DNA from: CAYTZH01 sp964442285
GTDB taxonomy: Bacteria; Myxococcota_A; UBA9160; JAFDET01
Length of the DNA: 64,000 bases
Assembly: GCA_964442285.1 (NCBI GenBank)
Contig: CAYTZH010000022.1
Span: 14,642-78,641 of the forward strand
Reading direction: 5' to 3'
Under the pieces are notes generated by a model. It was not told the DNA's origin and searched no databases. It saw only the letters and a list, made by a program, of their open reading frames with translations. Position numbers and translations under genes: made by a program. Of the stretch, positions 41,469-49,363 are shown piece after piece. Numbering within the stretch: position 1 is the stretch's first letter; each line of letters opens with the position of its first letter.

Positions 41469-41469
41469 C

Positions 41470-42405
41470 CTAGCGGATTCGGCCCGTGCGCAGCCCGGAC
41501 CGGCTCTCCTCCAGGAAGGCCTCGATCTCGTCGGCCAGCCGATCCGGAGCGTCCACGTGGACGTCGTGGCTGGCCTCCTCGACCAGCGCGAAGCGCGTGA
41601 GCCGCGCGTTGCGCAGGCGCGGGGTGAGCCGCCGGGCGGCGGCGACCGGAATCGACGCGTCCCGCCCGCCGTGGACCTGCAGGACCGGCGCCTCGATTTC
41701 CTCGTAGGTGCCCAGCACGAGCGGTATGCCGTCGATCGTGTACTGGCGTCGGATGAAGGTGAGCAGCGCGTTGCGGGTTCCGCGGATCCGATACGCCTCC
41801 TCGAGCCGCGCCCGATGCGCCGCGGAGAAGACGGTCGAGAACAGGTCGGTGCGACCCATCGCGACCTCGCCGAGCCCCGGCAGGAAGGGCACGAGCTGGG
41901 CCGGGTCCATGGCCATGCCGTGGCCGATGAAGACCGCGGCCTCCACCCGTTCGGGATGTCGCGCCGCGACCAGCGCGGCCACGGCGCCGCCGGCCGAGTG
42001 GCCCACGATCGTGGCGCGCTCGATGCCCAGGGCGTCCATGACGTCGATGGCCTGGCGGGTCCACAAGCGGAGCCCGTAGCGGAAGCGGTGGCTGCGATCG
42101 CTGAGACCCACGCCGTAGTCGTCGAACGCCACGACGCGATGCCGCCGGGCGAGGCGCTCGGCCAGGCCCTCCTGCCAGTCGGCGACGCTGCGTCCCGTGC
42201 CGTGGGTGAGCAGCAGCACGTCGCCGCTTCCCACGTCCAGGAGGTGGACCCGCCCCGAGCGCGTCTCGAGAAACGAGGTGTGGGGGCCGGAGGGCGCCCG
42301 GGCGCCGGCGAGCGGCTCGAGCCGTGCGATGAGCGCGTTCCCGATCACGACGAGCAGGACCGGGATCGCGACCGCGCCCAGGGCGATCCAGAGGACGACG
42401 CGCAT
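41470..42405 (-). CDS. Alpha/beta hydrolase, membrane-anchored
   Basis: 311 aa. An N-terminal hydrophobic anchor (VVLWIALGAVAIPVLLVVIG) is followed by an alpha/beta-hydrolase fold. Oxyanion region LLLTHGTGRS, nucleophile elbow VGHSAGGAVAAL (Ser), acid VHGGRDASIP (Asp), and base ASHDVHVDAP (His). The triad is complete, so it should be an active esterase, lipase or epoxide-hydrolase-like enzyme; the substrate cannot be told. Two bases separate it from the next gene, so they are probably co-transcribed. Confidence 0.88.
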   Translation of the reverse strand: MRVVLWIALGAVAIPVLLVVIGNALIARLEPLAGARAPSGPHTSFLETRSGRVHLLDVGSGDVLLLTHGTGRSVADWQEGLAERLARRHRVVAFDDYGVGLSDRSHRFRYGLRLWTRQAIDVMDALGIERATIVGHSAGGAVAALVAARHPERVEAAVFIGHGMAMDPAQLVPFLPGLGEVAMGRTDLFSTVFSAAHRARLEEAYRIRGTRNALLTFIRRQYTIDGIPLVLGTYEEIEAPVLQVHGGRDASIPVAAARRLTPRLRNARLTRFALVEEASHDVHVDAPDRLADEIEAFLEESRSGLRTGRIR

Positions 42406-42576
42406 TTGGCTTCTCGCGATGGAGTATGGCCTCCGGCGCGGTGCCCGGCCACGCTCCGCGCCGGTGTGGGGCCGAGGAGGGCTTCGATCGCGCCGCAGGC
42501 GGGCCAGTGGCGAAGCTCACAGGGCGTGGCGGAGAATTCGGCGATGCTTCCCTCCAACACGGAGGTGAGCCAGCCC

Positions 42577-42873
42577 ATGCCCCAGTCCCGGGACCCGCGC
42601 CAGCAGTCCGCCATCTTCAAGCGGCACCAGCGTCACCAGCAGCGGCTGCGGGCGCTCCGCCAGTGCATGAGCCAGGGCAAGACGCTCTTCGGCCTCGACG
42701 TCTGGCACAAGGGCCACGAGAAGCCCTCCCTGATCCGCTTCGCCGACTGCGGACCCAAGGGGCACCCGCCGGCGGTGGTCTGCGTGCGCACCAGCCGCGA
42801 GGCCAACCTGGCGCTGCCGCCCGAGGCCCTCGGACGCTTCGTCGAGGTCTATCAGGGCCCCGCCGCGGGCTAG
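42577..42873 (+). CDS. Small hypothetical protein
   Basis: 98 aa, not recognised. ATG 42577 is chosen because GGAGGT lies ten bases upstream; ATG 42544 would add 11 residues. It is basic and Gln/His-rich at the N-terminus (FKRHQRHQQRLRALRQCM), then has a compact beta-like part (FGLDVWHKGHEKPSLIRFAD) and two cysteines. No signal or membrane segment. Confidence 0.65.
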   Translation: MPQSRDPRQQSAIFKRHQRHQQRLRALRQCMSQGKTLFGLDVWHKGHEKPSLIRFADCGPKGHPPAVVCVRTSREANLALPPEALGRFVEVYQGPAAG

Positions 42874-42891
42874 CGAGGGGAGTCGAGCCGC

Positions 42892-42923
42892 TTGACTCAT
42901 GGTAATGAGTCAAATAGACTCAT
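42892..42923 (+). promoter_or_regulatory. VapBC operator with a third half-site
   Basis: Perfect nine-base inverted repeat ttgactcat (42892-42900) and atgagtcaa (42905-42913), spacer ggta, followed by a further half-site gactcat (42917-42923) ending three bases before the antitoxin start. Toxin-antitoxin complexes bind such palindromes to repress their own promoter. The ttgact of the left arm could itself be the -35 box. Confidence 0.8.
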
Positions 42924-42926
42924 GGC

Positions 42927-43184
42927 GTGACCAAGCGGATGCAGGTGCTGCTCGAGGACGCCGAGTACCGGCGGTTGCAGCGGATCGCCCGGCGCCGGCG
43001 CATGACCCTCGCGGAGTGGGTGCGCCAGGCTCTGCGCGCGGCAGCGCGAGAGGAGCCCGAGGGCGACGCGGGCAAGAAGCTCGCGGTGGTCCGCGAGGCG
43101 GCCACCCACGCCTACCCCAGCGGCGACGTCGAGCAGATGCTCGCCGAGATCGAGGCGGGCTACGGGAGCGACCTCGCCGAGTGA
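42927..43184 (+). CDS. vapB: VapB-type antitoxin (ribbon-helix-helix)
   Basis: 85 aa from GTG 42927. The first 45 residues form a ribbon-helix-helix (RMQVLLEDAEYRRLQRIARR, TLAEWVRQALRAAARE), a DNA-binding dimer. The C-terminal half (AYPSGDVEQMLAEIEAGYGS) is the expected toxin-binding tail. It follows its own operator and precedes a PIN-domain toxin by 19 bases. The stop overlaps a GTG (GTGA) that opens an 8-codon minicistron. Confidence 0.88.
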   Translation: MTKRMQVLLEDAEYRRLQRIARRRRMTLAEWVRQALRAAAREEPEGDAGKKLAVVREAATHAYPSGDVEQMLAEIEAGYGSDLAE

Positions 43185-43221
43185 TCCCCGAGGACGCCGC
43201 CCGGTGATCTTCGTGGACTCC
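43181..43221. repeat. Diverged 23-bp duplication at the vapB/vapC junction, with an 8-codon minicistron
   Basis: Segments 43181-43198 and 43204-43221 match at 14 of 18 bases; both start GTGATC. The first GTGA joins the vapB stop to a short frame VIPEDAAR, whose TGA (43205-43207) overlaps the vapC GTG as a second GTGA. The layout is the same as at the two tad junctions, but the similarity is lower and could be partly chance. Confidence 0.55.
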
Positions 43222-43599
43222 AACGTTCCGATGTATCTCGTCGGGGCGCCTCACCCCCACAAGGCCGACGCGCAGCGGGCCCTGGAGGGCCTGATCTCCC
43301 AGGGCGAGCGACTCGTGACCGACGCCGAGGTGCTCCAGGAGATCCTGCATCGCTACGTCGCGATCGGTCGCCGGGACGCCGTCCAGCCGGCGTTCGATGC
43401 CGTGCTCGGGGTGGTCGACGACGTCCTCCCCATCACCCGGCAGGATGCCGAGCGCGCGAAGGCGATCCTGCTCGGGTCGCCCCGGCTCTCCGCCCGCGAC
43501 GCGATCCACGTGGCCATCATGGAGCATCACGGGATCGCCCGGATCCTCTCCTTCGACACGGGCTTCGAGCGGGTTCCCGGCCTCACCCGCCTCGGCTGA
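43204..43599 (+). CDS. vapC: VapC-type PIN-domain toxin
   Basis: 131 aa probable endoribonuclease. PIN fold with acidic metal ligands: VIFVDSNVPMYLVG (first Asp), VTDAEVLQEILHRY (Glu), LSARDAIHVAIMEHHG (Asp), ILSFDTGFERVPGLTRLG (last Asp), a full set, so it should be active. GTG 43204 puts the start at the conserved first strand. VapB upstream would neutralise it. Confidence 0.92.
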   Translation: MIFVDSNVPMYLVGAPHPHKADAQRALEGLISQGERLVTDAEVLQEILHRYVAIGRRDAVQPAFDAVLGVVDDVLPITRQDAERAKAILLGSPRLSARDAIHVAIMEHHGIARILSFDTGFERVPGLTRLG

Positions 43600-43647
43600 T
43601 CGCCCGGAACGAGCGGAGTAGCGGCCTCTGCGCCCTCCTCGTCCAGT

Positions 43648-44544
43648 ATGGGCATCATGCCGGGCGGGCGCCAAGTCGGCCGAGTGCTCCGCGGCGCCCG
43701 CGAAGGGGAGCGCCACGGCGGCGCAGACGAGCAGCGGGGAGGGCAGGCGGGGAGGGATCAGCGGCGCCACGAAGTCGTCTCGAGGTGTTCGTCCCTCCTC
43801 CCCCCGGCGCTCGGCGGGTCAACTGCAGCGTGGGAGATCCCGATCGGCGCAGACCGGGCGCAGGTGTTCGCGGCCACGGCGTTCGTCCCTGGCTTCTACA
43901 GCTACACGGCCGTGGCGGTCGCAGGACGGGCCCACGAGGTTCTCGTGGTGCCGGTGCACCTGCATCTCGAGCGCTCTCGGCCGGACCCGCAGCCGAGATC
44001 ACGCGCGCCGGACCCGAGCCAGCGGCTGCCCGTGTTCGCGCTGGATCGGACGTCGGGTGGCGTGGCGCGCCTGACGCGGGGCCAGTTCCTCGAGCGCGAG
44101 ACGCTCGCGGAAGACCTGCCGCAGGAGCTCGCGTCCCGGCATCCGGAGCTCGCGCTCGCCGGAAGCCGGTCGCAGTACGCCGTCGCGCGACCGGAGGGCG
44201 ATCGGGCGTACGTGGCCGCCGAGTCCTGGGAGAGCGAGGAGCGCTCGAGGCTCACCTTCGGCCTGCCGAGCCTGATCCCCTTCATGGGGCGCCAGGAGTT
44301 CTTCGAACGCCGGACGTTCCACAGCGGGACGCGCTTCCTCGAGGTCTTCGACTCGGCGCGTCCGCAGGTGCCGGTGATCCGCTTCAGCCAGCGGTTCCGG
44401 AACCACACCACCGTCCCGCTCGCCAGCGAGTTCGCGGCCTGGGTGCAGGGCGCCGCCGAACCGGTGCTGGTGCTGGTGGATCCCGGGGAGCCGCGTCGAA
44501 GGGCGGCCCGCTTCTACGTGGTCGAGGTCCGTCCCCGGGAGTGA
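43648..44544 (+). CDS. Hypothetical protein, N-terminus uncertain
   Basis: Up to 298 aa, not recognised. From about residue 60 on it looks like a real alpha/beta protein (FAATAFVPGFYSYTAVAVAG, LPVFALDRTSGGVARLTRGQ, LPSLIPFMGRQEFFERRTFH, EPVLVLVDPGEP). The first 55 residues are Gly/Arg-rich and do not look coding; there is no ribosome-binding site at 43648 and no signal peptide. Either the true start is near 43863 or the 5' end has been altered. Confidence 0.5.
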   Translation: MGIMPGGRQVGRVLRGAREGERHGGADEQRGGQAGRDQRRHEVVSRCSSLLPPALGGSTAAWEIPIGADRAQVFAATAFVPGFYSYTAVAVAGRAHEVLVVPVHLHLERSRPDPQPRSRAPDPSQRLPVFALDRTSGGVARLTRGQFLERETLAEDLPQELASRHPELALAGSRSQYAVARPEGDRAYVAAESWESEERSRLTFGLPSLIPFMGRQEFFERRTFHSGTRFLEVFDSARPQVPVIRFSQRFRNHTTVPLASEFAAWVQGAAEPVLVLVDPGEPRRRAARFYVVEVRPRE

Positions 44545-44663
44545 GCGGGGCGACGGGCCTTGGCACGCCCGCTGCACCGTCCAGGGCTGAGAGCCGTGCG
44601 CCTCCGCGGGCACCGGGGATGCCCCCCGTTCTGCCCTCCGGCCACAAGGCAGGGAGTCCGCTC

Positions 44664-44864
44664 ATGTTTCCGCTTCTCTGGCCCCTCGAGCAGCCCGTCC
44701 TGTGGGCGGTCCTCGCCGTGGCGTTCGTGATCCCCGTGTGGCGGATCTGCACACGGCTGGGACATCCGGGCTGGTTCTCGATCGCGGTCGTGATCCCGTT
44801 CCTGAACCTGCTCTTCCTGTACTTCCTGGCCTTCACCGACTGGCCGCGGGACATCCCCGACTAG
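44664..44864 (+). CDS. Small two-helix membrane protein
   Basis: 66 aa, ATG with AGGGAG upstream. Two hydrophobic segments (PVLWAVLAVAFVIPVWRICT, WFSIAVVIPFLNLLFLYFLA) and a short acidic tail WPRDIPD. The pattern recalls small proteins of the DUF805/YtpI kind, without a firm match. Its stop overlaps the stop of a minus-strand frame. Confidence 0.7.
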   Translation: MFPLLWPLEQPVLWAVLAVAFVIPVWRICTRLGHPGWFSIAVVIPFLNLLFLYFLAFTDWPRDIPD

Positions 44865-45067
44865 GGCGCAGCGGCCACGCGCAGGGGCAGCGAGCCGGCG
44901 TGGTCGCGGATCTCGCCGCCGCGCTCCAGGCGGACGGCGGGGTCCTGTCCCTCGCGGGTGTGGAGGGTGACCACCTCGCCCACGAGCGGGGTCGCGATGA
45001 TGCCGGCCACGAGGACGAAGAGCAGGACCGGGGCGCCGAGCCCGATCAGGATCTGCTTCGCGGAGAC
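44861..45067 (-). pseudogene. Short membrane-type frame lacking a normal start, possible remnant
   Basis: A minus-strand frame of about 68 codons begins near 45067, directly after the ankyrin-gene stop: VSAKQILIGLGAPVLLFVLV, then GIIATPLVGEVVTLHTREGQ. It has one good membrane helix and typical GC-rich third positions, but I find no ATG, GTG or TTG at a sensible place. The GEVVTLHTRE segment recalls the N-terminus of deazaflavin nitroreductase-type proteins, so it may be a truncated relic or use a rare start. Confidence 0.35.
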
Positions 45068-45068
45068 C

Positions 45069-46256
45069 TCAGTCCCACCAGAGCACGATCTGGCGGCGGG
45101 CCTTCAGGTCGCGGGCAAGGATCTCGAGGCCGAAGCCCTCCTTGGTGAAGTCGATCCCCTCGATCAGGGGCTGCAGGTGGGGCGGGACCTCCCGCCCGGT
45201 CTCCTCGTACATCTCCACCATCTCGTCCATGCAGCCGAAGCCCTGCTCCACCACGTCGGGGCAGAACGCGTGGATCTCCTGCGCCAGCCCGGACAGGTCC
45301 TCGGGGAGGGTTCGGAAGGCCACGGTCAGGCGGCTCTCGCTCACGTCCGAGATCTCGATGCCGAAGCGCGCGTCCCAGTCCTTCAAGACGGCGACGACCC
45401 CGTCGGTCGTGAGGCCGCAGTGGATGCCGTTCGTATGGTGGGCGTACAGCGCCGCGAAGCGGGGGTCGCGATCCAGGGGTGTCTCCTCTCGGGAAGCGGC
45501 GGAGCCGCCTCGTTCGCGCAGCCAGTCCGCCACGGCATCGTGGCCGGCCTCTCGGGCCAGGAGCTCCGCGGTGCAGGCCGGATCGCCGTAGGCAAAGCGG
45601 TCGGGCCGCGCGCCGGCGTGTACCAGCCGCTGCACCATCTCCAGGTGCCCGGCCGTGGCGGCGCGGATGAGCGGGGGCTCGGCCTGCTCGTCCGCGTCGG
45701 TGCCCTCCGGGTCGGCTCCGTGGGCGAGCAGGAGCGCCGCCATCTCGTGGTCGTCGTTGCGCACGGCGATGGCGAGGGGACCGATGATCCGCGCGTTCGG
45801 ATCGAGGCCCGCGGCGAGGGCCCGCTCCACGGCGGTCGTGTTGCCCCGGTCCACGTCGACCTCGAAAGCGAGCAGGGGCTCGTCGCCGCGATCGGCGCCG
45901 GCGGCGGCCAGCAGATCCTGGATGGCCTCCATCCGCTCGCGCACCACCCGGTCGGCGATGCGGGAGACGCAGGCGCCCCACGGCGTCCAGCCGTTGGCGT
46001 CGCGGCGCGACGGATCGGCTCCGAGCTCGAGCAGGAGTGCCACGGCCCGGGGAGCGCCCCTTCCCCCGAGGATCGCGGCGGTGAGCGGCGTCTCGCCGTC
46101 CTCGGAGGTCCCGTCGAGGTGGGCGCCGTCCGCATGCGCCCGGCGGATGCCCTCCAGGTGCGCCTCGGCACCGGGCCGGTCGCACCAGGCGACGGCGAAG
46201 AAGAGCGCCTCGTCAGGGGTATCGAACGCGAGCGCGGGGGCATCGGTTTCCGACAT
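45069..46256 (-). CDS. Ankyrin-repeat protein with C-terminal DUF4253-like domain
   Basis: 395 aa. About five ankyrin repeats occupy residues 30-235 (GETPLTAAILGG, ALLLELGADPSRRDANGWTP, MAALLLAHGADPEGTDADEQ, IRAATAGHLEMVQRLVHAGA). The C-terminal 120 residues match the DUF4253 pattern: VLKDWDARFGIEISDVSESR, IHAFCPDVVEQG and the final IVLWWD. The fusion is unusual. No signal peptide, so probably cytoplasmic. DUF4253 proteins often sit in polymorphic-toxin immunity contexts, but no toxin gene is seen here. Confidence 0.8.
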   Translation of the reverse strand: MSETDAPALAFDTPDEALFFAVAWCDRPGAEAHLEGIRRAHADGAHLDGTSEDGETPLTAAILGGRGAPRAVALLLELGADPSRRDANGWTPWGACVSRIADRVVRERMEAIQDLLAAAGADRGDEPLLAFEVDVDRGNTTAVERALAAGLDPNARIIGPLAIAVRNDDHEMAALLLAHGADPEGTDADEQAEPPLIRAATAGHLEMVQRLVHAGARPDRFAYGDPACTAELLAREAGHDAVADWLRERGGSAASREETPLDRDPRFAALYAHHTNGIHCGLTTDGVVAVLKDWDARFGIEISDVSESRLTVAFRTLPEDLSGLAQEIHAFCPDVVEQGFGCMDEMVEMYEETGREVPPHLQPLIEGIDFTKEGFGLEILARDLKARRQIVLWWD

Positions 46257-46298
46257 GCCTCCCGTGTCGTCGTCCCGGACGATCGGCTGAAGGCCGTG

Positions 46299-47672
46299 TC
46301 AGGCGGCCTCGGCCCCGGGCGGCCGGCCCTGCTCCAGGCGGTACCAGTCGACCCGTCGGGTCACCCACATCGCCAGGCCGAGCCCGCCGAACAGGCCGAG
46401 AGAGCCCAGGAGCAGGGCGTAGTCCTGCTCCTGGAGGAGCACGTAGAGGAACGCGTAGAGCGCGGACACCAGGCCACCCAGAGCGGCCGCGCGGCGCCCC
46501 GCGCCGAGGATGGCGCGACCGTAGAGCGTGACCATGCTGGCGATGGCGACGCCGGCCAGCCCGTAGGCGACCGGAAAGCCCAGGTGCTCGGCGAGCGAGA
46601 GCTGGAGCAGGTAGAACAGACACAGCGCGCCGCCCACGAACAGGTACTGGATCGGGTGGACGCGCAGTCCGACCAGCACCTCGAAGAGCCAGATCACCAG
46701 GAAGGGCAGGCCCAGGAACAGCACCTCGTACTTCACGCTCCGCTCCGCCATCCGGTAGGGATCGACCGGCGCGAGGAAGTCCACCCCGACGACCGCGGAG
46801 CGGAGCGCCGCGGCCGTCACCTCGACGTCCCGCCACTGCTGGGGGTAGCCGCGGGCGAGATGGGAGACCTCCCAGCGCGCCTCGAAGCCCTCGGCGTCGA
46901 TGCGGCGCTCGCTCGGCAGCCAGCGACCCTGGAAGCTCGGGTGGGGCCAGTTGGAGGCGAGCGAGACGGTGCTGGTTTCGCCCACGGGCGTGAAGGCGAG
47001 CGCGCGGGCGCCGTTCAGGCGCACCTCCACACGGAACGTCCCGCCGGCCCGCACCCGCTCGGCCGGCAGGCGCGCGCGCAGGCTCGGCGGGCCGTCGGCG
47101 AGGGAGGCACCGCCGGGCTCGAAGTCGAGCGGGGTGTCCAGCCAGGTGAGCTTCGGCTGGCTTCGCAACGCGCCGGGATCCTGGATGGCGAGCAGCAGCT
47201 CCGCCTTCTCCCAGAGCACCGCGTCGGGCTCGACGTCCCACTCCCGGAAGTCCGGCGCGCGGAAGCGTCCCTCGAGCGCCAGGTCGGCCCGGTAGAGCGG
47301 GACCTCGAAGATGCCGCGGTAGCGGGTCTCGGCGTGGGCGTCCGCGCGGAGGGCGAGCGACTCCGGCAGGAAGTAGGCGTGGCGGATCACGCTGTCCTCG
47401 AAGCGGGCACCCCGCTCGGTGCGGGTGACCCGTAGCTCGCGCCAGGGCACCCGCAGCACCGGGCCGAGCAGGCGCTGCTCGCCACCCCAGCGACGGGTCA
47501 CGTCGGCGACGGCCTCGTCGCGGGTCGCGCGGCGCGCCCCGATCTGGCGGTCGATCAGCTCGATCGGGACCTGGAGCACGAGCACGAGCAGGCCGACCAC
47601 GAGCACCCGCAGGAGCTGCGAGCGCCCGAGGGCGGCGGTCACTGCGCTGAGGTCGGGGGGCGAAACGGCCAT
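46299..47672 (-). CDS. creD: CreD-family inner membrane protein
   Basis: 457 aa, matching the usual 450. ATG 47672 has GGAGGTG upstream. One N-terminal helix (RVLVVGLLVLVLQVPIELID), a large periplasmic domain with the CreD pattern ERGARFEDSVIRHAYFLPES and FLAPVDPYRMAERSVKYEVL, then five to six C-terminal helices (IQYLFVGGALCLFYLLQLSL, HLGFPVAYGLAGVAIASMVT). CreD is linked to envelope stress in other bacteria. No CreBC two-component genes are adjacent. Confidence 0.9.
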   Translation of the reverse strand: MAVSPPDLSAVTAALGRSQLLRVLVVGLLVLVLQVPIELIDRQIGARRATRDEAVADVTRRWGGEQRLLGPVLRVPWRELRVTRTERGARFEDSVIRHAYFLPESLALRADAHAETRYRGIFEVPLYRADLALEGRFRAPDFREWDVEPDAVLWEKAELLLAIQDPGALRSQPKLTWLDTPLDFEPGGASLADGPPSLRARLPAERVRAGGTFRVEVRLNGARALAFTPVGETSTVSLASNWPHPSFQGRWLPSERRIDAEGFEARWEVSHLARGYPQQWRDVEVTAAALRSAVVGVDFLAPVDPYRMAERSVKYEVLFLGLPFLVIWLFEVLVGLRVHPIQYLFVGGALCLFYLLQLSLAEHLGFPVAYGLAGVAIASMVTLYGRAILGAGRRAAALGGLVSALYAFLYVLLQEQDYALLLGSLGLFGGLGLAMWVTRRVDWYRLEQGRPPGAEAA

Positions 47673-47862
47673 GGGGCACCTCCGTGAGCCGAGCGCGAGC
47701 GTAGACGCGGAATGCGGCAGCACGGGGTCGGCGGGAGACTTGTCGGAGGCGCGATGTGGCGGGCTCGAGGCAGCCAGGGTTCTACGAAGCCGGCCCACGG
47801 GCGGTCCCGAGCGGATCGTCCGATCGACCACCGCGCACCTTCGGGTGCCTGGGGAATCGGCC

Positions 47863-48665
47863 ATGGATTTCTGCGAAGCCCGGGAGCTGGCGGTGGCCCT
47901 CCGCCGGCAGCGCCTCCGGATCGTCTACTTCGCCCACCGCTACGCGGCCTGGCTCCTGGCCCGCGCGGCCGGGGAGGGCGTGCCGATGCGCGAGCTCAAG
48001 CGCTGGTGCCAGGGCTGGTACCAGACGACGCGACCGGGCTCGAACCTGATCGTGCTCCTCAACTTCTCGCTGAAGCACAACGCGGTGTACCGGCGCTGCC
48101 TCGATCCGGGGCACGACCTCCCGATGGTCGTACGAGGTCACCCCCACGCGCGGCCGCCGGAGATCACCCTGGCCTGGACCCGGGTGGACGTGGACCGCGA
48201 TCGCGGCGAGGCGTTGATCGAGGAGGTCCAGACCGACTGGATCCGGGAGTTCGCCTCGCTGTGGTCGTGCACGGAACGGGTCGCTCGCGCGCCGCCCGGG
48301 ATCGGCTGGTGCGGGAGGAATTCCGGAACCGGGCCGCCTCCTTCGAGGGGCTCGCGCGCTACTGGACGCGGGTGCTCGCGCTGCACCGGTCGTGGTGGGC
48401 CGACGCGACGCTGTTCGCCACGCTCTGGCTGCTGGTGGAGAAGCTCCGGATCCGGCGGGTCTACTACCACACGTTCGAGGGGGGCGAGCGGCGCAAGGGG
48501 CTCGCCTGGTCGCCGCCCCGCTCCCTCTACACCGGGCTGCCGGAGCGGTTCGGCTTCGAGTCGACGTGCGAGCCGCCCCGGTTCCTCGTGCCCGAGCAGC
48601 CGAGCGCCGAGGCGGCACGTCGGGCGGCCCGGGGCGAGCCTCCGTGGTACCGGCTCGCGTTCTGA
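47863..48665 (+). pseudogene. Hypothetical gene interrupted by a frameshift
   Basis: The first part, from ATG 47863, reads MDFCEARELAVALRRQRLRI through IEEVQTDWIREFASLW and then loses sense near 48265. The continuation lies in the -1 frame from about 48265-48300 (RDRLVREEFRNRAASFEGLA, ATLFATLWLLVEKLRIRRVY, WSPPRSLYTGLPERFGFEST) and ends at 48665. Together they would give about 267 aa of one conserved-looking protein of unknown function. A single-base deletion explains it; a sequencing error cannot be excluded. No slippery heptamer is seen, so programmed frameshifting is unlikely. Confidence 0.75.
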
Positions 48666-48711
48666 AGGCGCGGGGGTCAGGCGCTGCGGGCGGCCGGCCG
48701 ATCCGGGGGCC

Positions 48712-49227
48712 ATGCTCGCCCGCCGCGCCGCGCTCCTCTTCCTGGTACCCTACGTGGCCTGGCTGGTCTTCGCCTACGACTATCACTTCCTCGACGGCGT
48801 GAACCTGCTCTTCCACGAGGCAGGCCATCTGTTCCTGGGCTTCTTCGGCGCGACGTTGCACTTCCTGGGCGGGACGCTCGGCCAGCTCTTCTTCCCGGCG
48901 GCCTGTGCGATCCACTTCCTGCGCCGGGAGGACCGCTTCGGCGCGGCCGTCTGCGGCCTGTGGCTCGCGGAGAGCCTGATGAACACGGCCCGCTACCTCG
49001 GCGACGCCCGCGCCCAGGCGCTGCCGCTGGTGGGCGGCCACATCCACGACTGGAACTGGCTGCTCACCCGCTGGGGGCTGCTGGATCGCTGCGAGGGGCT
49101 CGCCACGCTGCTCCACCTGGGGGCGAGCCTCCTGGCCGTGTGGATGCTGGTCGTGGCCGCCCGGACGGAGCTTCCGATCGGAGACCGCGCGGGCCGGCAT
49201 CCACGCGCCGGCGCCCCGTTGACTTGA
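48712..49227 (+). CDS. Membrane protein with HEAGH metalloprotease-type motif
   Basis: 171 aa, ATG start. Four or so hydrophobic segments. Early in the protein, FHEAGHLFLGFFG contains HExxH within a hydrophobic helix, as in M50-type intramembrane proteases. A second motif with Asp that would complete an M50 site (NPDG-like) is not evident; HIHDWNWLLTRWGLLD near residue 115 has His/Asp residues that might serve. It could be a minimal metalloprotease or only resemble one. The stop is within a perfect 34-bp tandem duplication. Confidence 0.7.
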   Translation: MLARRAALLFLVPYVAWLVFAYDYHFLDGVNLLFHEAGHLFLGFFGATLHFLGGTLGQLFFPAACAIHFLRREDRFGAAVCGLWLAESLMNTARYLGDARAQALPLVGGHIHDWNWLLTRWGLLDRCEGLATLLHLGASLLAVWMLVVAARTELPIGDRAGRHPRAGAPLT

Positions 49228-49278
49228 AGGCCTGCGGGTCGCCTGCGCCCCGTTGACTTGAAGGCCTGCGGGTCGCCT
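49211..49278. repeat. Perfect 34-bp tandem duplication spanning a stop codon
   Basis: Two identical 34-base units, 49211-49244 and 49245-49278, with no mismatch. The stop TGA of the HEAGH gene (49225-49227) is in the first unit, so an out-of-use copy of the gene's end (ttgacttga) follows it. Confidence 0.95.
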
Positions 49279-49363
49279 GCGCCTCCGAGAAAGCTCGGTT
49301 CAGGACAGACCTCGACACGCCGATGATGGAGAGGCGCATCGCTTCGAGCTCCAAGGGGAAGCT

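Noticed and set aside
42910..43770. Minus-strand frame starting with a signal-peptide-like sequence opposite vapBC
   Set aside because: The hydrophobic start is short and the rest is antisense to the clearly real vapB and vapC; no ribosome-binding site.
48260..48300. Programmed -1 frameshift in the split gene
   Set aside because: No slippery heptamer or downstream pseudoknot-like structure is visible at the frame change.
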